A stretch of 64,000 nt of DNA from Rhodococcoides kyotonense (GTDB lineage Bacteria; Actinomycetota; Actinomycetes; Mycobacteriales; Mycobacteriaceae): contig NZ_LVHI01000040.1 of the NCBI RefSeq assembly GCF_001645385.1, positions 118,762-182,761 on the forward strand, written 5' to 3'. This document shows, in pieces, positions 59,424 through 64,000 of the stretch. Under the pieces are notes generated by a model. The model was not told the origin of the DNA. It was given only the letters and a program-made list of their open reading frames with translations, and ran no database searches. How positions within the stretch are numbered: position 1 is the stretch's first letter; the number at the start of each line of letters is the position of its first letter. A program made the position numbers and the translations under genes.

Positions 59424-61754
59424 ATGACCAGCACTATTTCCGCCGAACACAATTCGGGACGGAACACCTCGAACGATGTGCAGGAGATCGCCGAAAAGGT
59501 GCTGTGGCTCTCGACGTCGATCATTCACCACGCCAACCGAGTCCGACCCAACACAACCGGGCTCAAAGTCGGGGGCCATCAAGCTTCCTGCGCCTCGATG
59601 GTCGCGATCATGACGTCCTTGTGGTTCGAACAGTTGCAGCCCGGGGACCGCGTGTCGGTCAAACCGCACGCGTCCCCGGTACTGCACGCGATCAATTACC
59701 TCCTCGGCGAACTCGACGAAAAATATTTGACGACACTGCGCTCCTTCGGTGGACTGCAGTCCTACCCGTCGCGGTCGAAAGACCCTGACACCGTGGACTA
59801 CTCGACCGGCTCGGTCGGTATCGGTGCGACAGCACCGATATGGGGTGCCATGTCGCGCCGCTACGTCGACACCAGCTTCGGCGGAGCGGGTACGGGCCGT
59901 CAGTACTCGTTGGTCGGCGACGCCGAACTCGACGAAGGCGCCGTGTGGGAAGCAATCATCGACCCCGGCGTCGCCGAACTCGGTGAAATCGTGTGGATTG
60001 TCGACCTGAACCGCCAGTCCCTGGACCGCGTCGTCCCCAACATCGCCGCGCGCAGGCTCGAGAAGATGTTCGACGCCGCCGGCTGGCAAGTCATCACCGT
60101 CAAATTCGGCCGCTTGCTCGAAGACCTCTTCGCCCGCTCCGGAGGCGAAGCATTGCGCCGCAGGATCCTGGACATGCCCAATCCCGAGTACCAGCGGCTC
60201 CTGCGCTGCACCGCGGACCAAGTCCGTGACCGTCTTCCCGGTGGCGGTCCCGACGCGGCCGCCATTGCCGAGGTCATCGCCGACGTCGAGGACGCCACGT
60301 TGGTCGAGTCGATCCGCAACCTCGGCGGGCACGATCTCGACGCACTCCGCGAGGCGTACTCCCGTATCGACGACACCCGCCCCACCGTCATCATCGCTTA
60401 CACGGTCAAGGGCTTCGGGCTCCCGACCCAGGGCCATCCGCAGAACCATTCCTCGCTACTGAGCATCGACGAGTACGAGGAGCTCGCGCGCACACTCGGC
60501 ACTGACGCGAGCAGTCCGTGGGGCCGATTCCCTGACGACACCGCCGCCGGACAACTTTGTGCCGAAACAGCAGAACGCATTCGGCGCGAGCCCATCCCGG
60601 CCGCCACTCCCCCTGCCGTGCCGACCGATATCGGCCGCACTCCCAAGGGAACCGCTACAACCCAGGCTGCGCTGGGCCGCGTTCTGATCGATCTGACTCG
60701 TGAGGTACCCGAGGCCGCCAAGCGCATCATCACCGTCAGCCCCGACGTCAGCTCCACCACCAACCTCGGCGGATGGGTCAACAAGGTCGGCGTCTGGTCC
60801 ACCGCCGAGCGCCACAACTGGTTCGCCGACGACGCCGAAACCATCATGCACTGGCGCGAAAAGCCCACCGGCCAGCACATGGAACTCGGCATCGCCGAAA
60901 CAAACCTCGTCGGCCTCATGGGCGAGCTCGGAGCGACCTGGAGCCGGTGGGGTCAGCCGTTGTTCCCGATCGGCGTCATGTACGACCCGTTCGTCGAACG
61001 CGCACTCGAACCCTGGTCGTACGGCATCTATGCAGGTGGACAATCCATTCTTGTCGGCACACCGTCCGGGGTGACGCTCGCAGCCGAAGGTGGGGCACAC
61101 CAGTCGATCAAGACACCGTCCATCGGACTCGAGCAACCCGGCTGCATCACCTACGAACCGGCATTCGCCATCGACGTCGAATGGACACTACTGGCCAGCA
61201 TCAACCGACTCGGGCGGTCCGACGGAACATCGGCGTATCTGCGCCTGTCGACCCGCCCCGTCGACCAGAAGCTCGCCGACGTGCCCGCCGATCCGGCGGC
61301 CCGCGAGCGGCGTCGTCGCCAGGTCGTCGCAGGCGGCTATCCATTGATCCGCCACGAGGGCGCAGTGGTGACCATCGCTGCGATGGGCGCGATGATGACC
61401 GAAGCCCTCGAAGCAGCGCAGCGTCTCGAACAGATCGGCATCGTCGCCGACGTTCTGTGCATCACCAGTCCCGGCGAGCTGTACAAAGCCCTCCAAGCCC
61501 GCCGCGGGCACGGCACCGCGGAATCCTGGATTCTCGACCAACTGCTACCGGCCGACCGCGCCACCCCGTTGGTCACGGTCCTCGACGGTCACCCACACAC
61601 CCTGGCATTTCTCGCCACAGTCAACCGAGTCGCGTCGACCTCGTTGGGAGTCAGCAACTTCGGGCAGGTCGGATCCCTCGACGAGGTCTACAAGTACCAC
61701 CGGATCGACACCGACTCCATCGTCGGCGCTGCCCTCGACGTCGTCGGGCACTGA
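59424..61754 (+). CDS. Transketolase-like 2-oxoacid dehydrogenase E1 component
   Basis: A 776-aa thiamine-diphosphate enzyme of the AceE/transketolase type. The ThDP motif is GDAELDEG (165-172) ending at N196 (WIVDLNRQ), with GLKVGGHQASCAS and STGSVGIG near the N-terminus. It is shorter than E. coli AceE (about 890 aa) and longer than transketolase. It is followed by an E2 acyltransferase gene 22 bp on, so it is probably the E1 of a 2-oxoacid dehydrogenase. Substrate unknown, perhaps pyruvate or a pathway-specific 2-oxoacid. Confidence 0.87.
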   Translation: MTSTISAEHNSGRNTSNDVQEIAEKVLWLSTSIIHHANRVRPNTTGLKVGGHQASCASMVAIMTSLWFEQLQPGDRVSVKPHASPVLHAINYLLGELDEKYLTTLRSFGGLQSYPSRSKDPDTVDYSTGSVGIGATAPIWGAMSRRYVDTSFGGAGTGRQYSLVGDAELDEGAVWEAIIDPGVAELGEIVWIVDLNRQSLDRVVPNIAARRLEKMFDAAGWQVITVKFGRLLEDLFARSGGEALRRRILDMPNPEYQRLLRCTADQVRDRLPGGGPDAAAIAEVIADVEDATLVESIRNLGGHDLDALREAYSRIDDTRPTVIIAYTVKGFGLPTQGHPQNHSSLLSIDEYEELARTLGTDASSPWGRFPDDTAAGQLCAETAERIRREPIPAATPPAVPTDIGRTPKGTATTQAALGRVLIDLTREVPEAAKRIITVSPDVSSTTNLGGWVNKVGVWSTAERHNWFADDAETIMHWREKPTGQHMELGIAETNLVGLMGELGATWSRWGQPLFPIGVMYDPFVERALEPWSYGIYAGGQSILVGTPSGVTLAAEGGAHQSIKTPSIGLEQPGCITYEPAFAIDVEWTLLASINRLGRSDGTSAYLRLSTRPVDQKLADVPADPAARERRRRQVVAGGYPLIRHEGAVVTIAAMGAMMTEALEAAQRLEQIGIVADVLCITSPGELYKALQARRGHGTAESWILDQLLPADRATPLVTVLDGHPHTLAFLATVNRVASTSLGVSNFGQVGSLDEVYKYHRIDTDSIVGAALDVVGH

Positions 61755-61776
61755 CGAAGACACAGGAAAGCGAATC

Positions 61777-62958
61777 ATGACGACCACGCAAGAAACGACG
61801 ACCGTACCGATGCCCGCTCTCGGTGAGAACGTCACCGAAGGCACCGTGACCAGATGGTTGAAACAGATCGGCGACACAGTCGACATCGACGAGCCGTTGC
61901 TCGAAGTCGCGACGGACAAAGTCGATACCGAGATTGCATCTCCCGTGGCCGGTGTGTTGGTCGGCATGATCGCCGACGAGGATGCCGTCGTCGAGATCGG
62001 GGCCCCACTCGCTCTGGTCGCTGTACACGGGACTGCGCAACCTGAAGCCGACATCACCCCCCAAACACAGTTACCGACCGATCCTGACCCACAACGTGCC
62101 ATCGTTCCTGCGTCCGACGAAAAATGTTCAACAGCAACCCGAACCATCAGTGCTGACAGACCTGCCCTAGTGGATTCCTCGAGTCGGACATCCCCGGGTG
62201 CGCCAGAAGTGCCGAACCCCGGGACGTCCGACGACGCAGGTGCAGTCAGGGTCGAGAAACTACCCCGCATTCGCCGCACCATCGCGGCGAGAATGGTCGA
62301 ATCTCTGCACACCGCAGCACAATTGACGACCGTCGTCGAGGTCGACATCGCAAGGATCGCCGCACTACGGCGGGACCACAAGACCGTCTTCCATCAACGA
62401 ACCGGACACAAACTGTCCTACCTACCGTTCCTGACGAAGGCTGCAGTGGAATCGCTGGAATCGAACCCGGTCATCAACTCCGCCCTCGACTCCGACGTCA
62501 CCGAAGTGACCTACCACCGATCGGTGCATCTCGGAATGGCGGTCGACAGCGCCAAAGGATTGATGGTTCCCGTCATTCGCAATGCCCAGAACATGACGAT
62601 CACCGAACTCGCCCACGCTATCGCAGCAGCCGCAGAATCGGTGCGGACCGGAAAAGTAGGAGCCGATGACCTCACCGGCGGCACGTTCACCATCACCAAC
62701 ACCGGCAGCCGCGGGGCGTTGTTCGACACACCGATCATCAATCAGCCCCAATCAGCGATCCTCGGGACCGGAGCAGTCGTCGAACGCCTCAAGCCCGCGT
62801 ACGACGCAGCCGGAAATCTGACGATCGCAGTCGTACCCACCGTGCATCTATCGCTGTCCTACGACCACCGGATAGTCGATGGAGCGGATGCCGCCCGATA
62901 CCTCACGGACGTCAAAGACCGCCTGGAAAAAGGCTACACAGCAGCGGATCTCACGTGA
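61777..62958 (+). CDS. Dihydrolipoamide acyltransferase (E2), lacking a recognisable E3-binding domain
   Basis: A 393-aa E2 protein. A single lipoyl domain (about 8-85) carries the lipoylated Lys48 in ATDKVDTE. A Pro/Ser/Thr-rich linker of about 60 residues (88-150) follows, then the catalytic domain with DHRIVDG (363-369). The peripheral subunit-binding domain that normally recruits E3 is not seen between linker and core. No E3 gene lies nearby. The complex would therefore have to use E3 in another way or borrow another complex. Confidence 0.87.
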   Translation: MTTTQETTTVPMPALGENVTEGTVTRWLKQIGDTVDIDEPLLEVATDKVDTEIASPVAGVLVGMIADEDAVVEIGAPLALVAVHGTAQPEADITPQTQLPTDPDPQRAIVPASDEKCSTATRTISADRPALVDSSSRTSPGAPEVPNPGTSDDAGAVRVEKLPRIRRTIAARMVESLHTAAQLTTVVEVDIARIAALRRDHKTVFHQRTGHKLSYLPFLTKAAVESLESNPVINSALDSDVTEVTYHRSVHLGMAVDSAKGLMVPVIRNAQNMTITELAHAIAAAAESVRTGKVGADDLTGGTFTITNTGSRGALFDTPIINQPQSAILGTGAVVERLKPAYDAAGNLTIAVVPTVHLSLSYDHRIVDGADAARYLTDVKDRLEKGYTAADLT

Positions 62959-62971
62959 AACACGAAGCATC

Positions 62972-63223
62972 ATGACCGCCGATGAGCGACGAGCGCCCCG
63001 GACCCCGCTGAACACCGTCGACGCCGCGATCCTCGAATTCGCCGAGCGCTGGGCGCCGTTCGGCGGCGGACACGAATTCATCTTTCCCGAATTCGGAATC
63101 CGCATCGATGAATTCTACGACCGTTTGGGCCACATTCTGAACCAGATCGATCCGCAGCACCGTAGATCCGCGCTCACGGATGCAGTGCGGCGTAACTACC
63201 CTTTTTGGCGTCCGACGCCGTGA
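62972..63223 (+). CDS. Small DUF3263-like protein
   Basis: An 83-aa protein with the helical segment AILEFAERWAPFGGGHEFIFPEFGIRIDEFYDRL, which resembles the actinobacterial DUF3263 proteins (ILxFE-x-W...EFGM-x-x-xRYY). Such proteins may bind DNA through a helix-turn-helix-like core. The ATG lies 13 bp after the E2 stop; the ribosome binding site is weak. It closes the operon before the duplicated carboxyltransferase start. Confidence 0.6.
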   Translation: MTADERRAPRTPLNTVDAAILEFAERWAPFGGGHEFIFPEFGIRIDEFYDRLGHILNQIDPQHRRSALTDAVRRNYPFWRPTP

Positions 63224-63251
63224 ACCCGCCGATATCAGCACAGCACTATCT

Positions 63252-63491
63252 CGGAGATCGAGAGCAGCTCTTATAAAAAAGGATTGACACACAGTGACCA
63301 CGCACCCGTCCCGCCTGTCCAAGCCCGACATACACACCACCGCGGGCAAGCTCGCCGACCTGCGTAGCCGCCGCGAAGCAGCGATGGCACCGTCCGGCGA
63401 AGCCGCGATCGAGAAGGTGCACGCCAAAGGCAAGCTGACCGCCCGCGAGCGCATCCTCGCGCTGCTCGACGAGGGCTCGTTCGTCGAAATG
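63252..63491 (+). repeat. Tandem 240-bp duplication, first copy
   Basis: Identical over all 240 bp to 63492-63731. It covers the leader, the ribosome binding site and the first 66 codons of the carboxyltransferase gene. Confidence 0.97.
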
Positions 63492-63527
63492 CGGAGATCG
63501 AGAGCAGCTCTTATAAAAAAGGATTGA
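63294..63527 (+). pseudogene. Truncated duplicate of the carboxyltransferase 5' end
   Basis: In the first repeat copy the same GTG (63294) opens 66 codons identical to the true gene start, then runs across the junction into the leader of the second copy for 11 codons and stops at 63525-63527, 6 bp before the GTG of the full gene. It can be translated into a 77-aa peptide lacking almost all of the carboxyltransferase. It may couple or compete with translation of the full gene. Confidence 0.85.
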
Positions 63528-63731
63528 CACACAGTGACCACGCACCCGTCCCGCCTGTCCAAGCCCGACATACACACCACCGCGGGCAAGCTCGCCGACC
63601 TGCGTAGCCGCCGCGAAGCAGCGATGGCACCGTCCGGCGAAGCCGCGATCGAGAAGGTGCACGCCAAAGGCAAGCTGACCGCCCGCGAGCGCATCCTCGC
63701 GCTGCTCGACGAGGGCTCGTTCGTCGAAATG
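63492..63731 (+). repeat. Tandem 240-bp duplication, second copy
   Basis: Second copy of the 63252-63491 unit, continuing directly into the intact carboxyltransferase frame. The 240-bp length is a multiple of three, but the duplicated unit starts in the leader, so the copies are not fused in frame. Confidence 0.97.
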
Positions 63732-64000
63732 GATGCGTTGGCCCGCCACCGCTCCCAGAACTTCGGCCTCGCCGACAACCGCCCCTTCGGCGACGGCGTC
63801 GTCACCGGCTACGGCACCATCGACGGCCGCGACGTCTGCGTCTTCTCCCAGGACGTCACCGTCTTCGGCGGCTCCCTCGGTGAAATCTACGGCGAGAAGA
63901 TCGTCAAGGTCATGGACCTGGCCATCAAGACCGGCCGCCCGCTCATCGGCATCAACGAAGGCGCAGGCGCCCGCATCCAGGAAGGCGTCGTCTCCCTCGG
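63534..64000 (+). CDS. Acyl-CoA (propionyl/acetyl-CoA) carboxylase carboxyltransferase beta subunit, AccD5-like (partial)
   Basis: The gene runs off the right edge; 155 codons are visible. The opening DIHTTAGKLADLRSRREAA, EKVHAKGKLTARERILALLDEGSFVEMDALARHRS, GDGVVTGYGTIDGRDVC, VFGGSLGEIYGEKI and GINEGAGARIQEGV match mycobacterial AccD5 (propionyl-CoA carboxylase beta) closely. The start is a GTG with AAAGGA 8 bp upstream. Its 5' end and leader are duplicated just upstream. In the cell it works with a biotinylated alpha subunit (AccA3-type), not in this window. Confidence 0.9.
   Translation, partial: MTTHPSRLSKPDIHTTAGKLADLRSRREAAMAPSGEAAIEKVHAKGKLTARERILALLDEGSFVEMDALARHRSQNFGLADNRPFGDGVVTGYGTIDGRDVCVFSQDVTVFGGSLGEIYGEKIVKVMDLAIKTGRPLIGINEGAGARIQEGVVSL

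Noticed and set aside
59409..60449. Open frame of 346 codons on the minus strand
   Set aside because: It is antisense to the N-terminal half of the E1 gene, including its ThDP motif.
1..64000. CRISPR arrays, tRNA or rRNA genes, insertion sequences, prophage genes
   Set aside because: I saw no regular repeat-spacer array, no rRNA-like or cloverleaf sequence, and no transposase, integrase or phage structural motifs on either strand.

Overview
High-GC actinobacterial chromosome, most likely Rhodococcus or a close Nocardiaceae relative. The pointers are a WhiB3-like regulator, two SDRs of the mycofactocin-coupled type, a maleate isomerase with both catalytic cysteines at the positions known from the Nocardia enzyme, an alcohol dehydrogenase close to Rhodococcus ruber ADH-A, and an AccD5-like carboxyltransferase. 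No rRNA, tRNA, CRISPR array, integrase or transposase was found. All calls come from reading the sequence and recalling families; no searches were run.

Layout. 1-4.6 kb: a stress-signalling trio (STAS antagonist end, RsbW-like kinase, PAS-SpoIIE phosphatase) and three regulators (ROK, WhiB, LacI). 4.7-7 kb: a small sugar/cyclitol unit (Gfo/Idh oxidoreductase plus IolE-like isomerase) behind a LacI-type operator. 7-18.6 kb: a divergent aromatic-type catabolic unit. Leftward lie maleate isomerase, a VOC protein, an unknown 81-aa protein and an alpha/beta hydrolase. Rightward lie HyuA and HyuB (HyuB carrying an acetone-carboxylase-gamma-like zinc tail), an aryl-AMP ligase, a salicylyl-CoA-5-hydroxylase-type monooxygenase and a TetR. 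Both promoters have the same architecture, with the same near-palindrome over the -10.

18.6-40.7 kb: a catabolic block of about 22 kb bounded by a perfect 54-bp direct repeat whose right copy is the 3' end of a lapA-like gene. It encodes six SDRs (two mycofactocin-type, one with lost active-site residues), two MaoC hydratases, two 2,4-dienoyl-CoA-reductase-like flavoenzymes, an MFS aromatic-acid-type transporter, a PaaK-like CoA ligase, an MBL hydrolase, thiolase, acyl-CoA dehydrogenase and a TetR. It reads as CoA-dependent degradation of an alicyclic, terpenoid or aromatic compound. Operator-like sites of the neighbouring 7-18 kb unit recur inside it.

40.6-50 kb: housekeeping and efflux genes (LapA, CsbD, an AlkD-like remnant, DHFR-like, VOC, HxlR, ADH, two MFS exporters, LysR, TetR). 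One MFS gene has a long leader with a short ORF. 50-64 kb: a third catabolic operon, with a luciferase-like monooxygenase, two enoyl-CoA hydratases, two acyl-CoA ligases, a creatininase-family protein, a flavin reductase, a RibBA-like protein lacking the known catalytic residues, and an E1/E2 2-oxoacid dehydrogenase pair without E3. The window ends in an AccD5-like gene whose 5' end is duplicated in tandem (2 x 240 bp).
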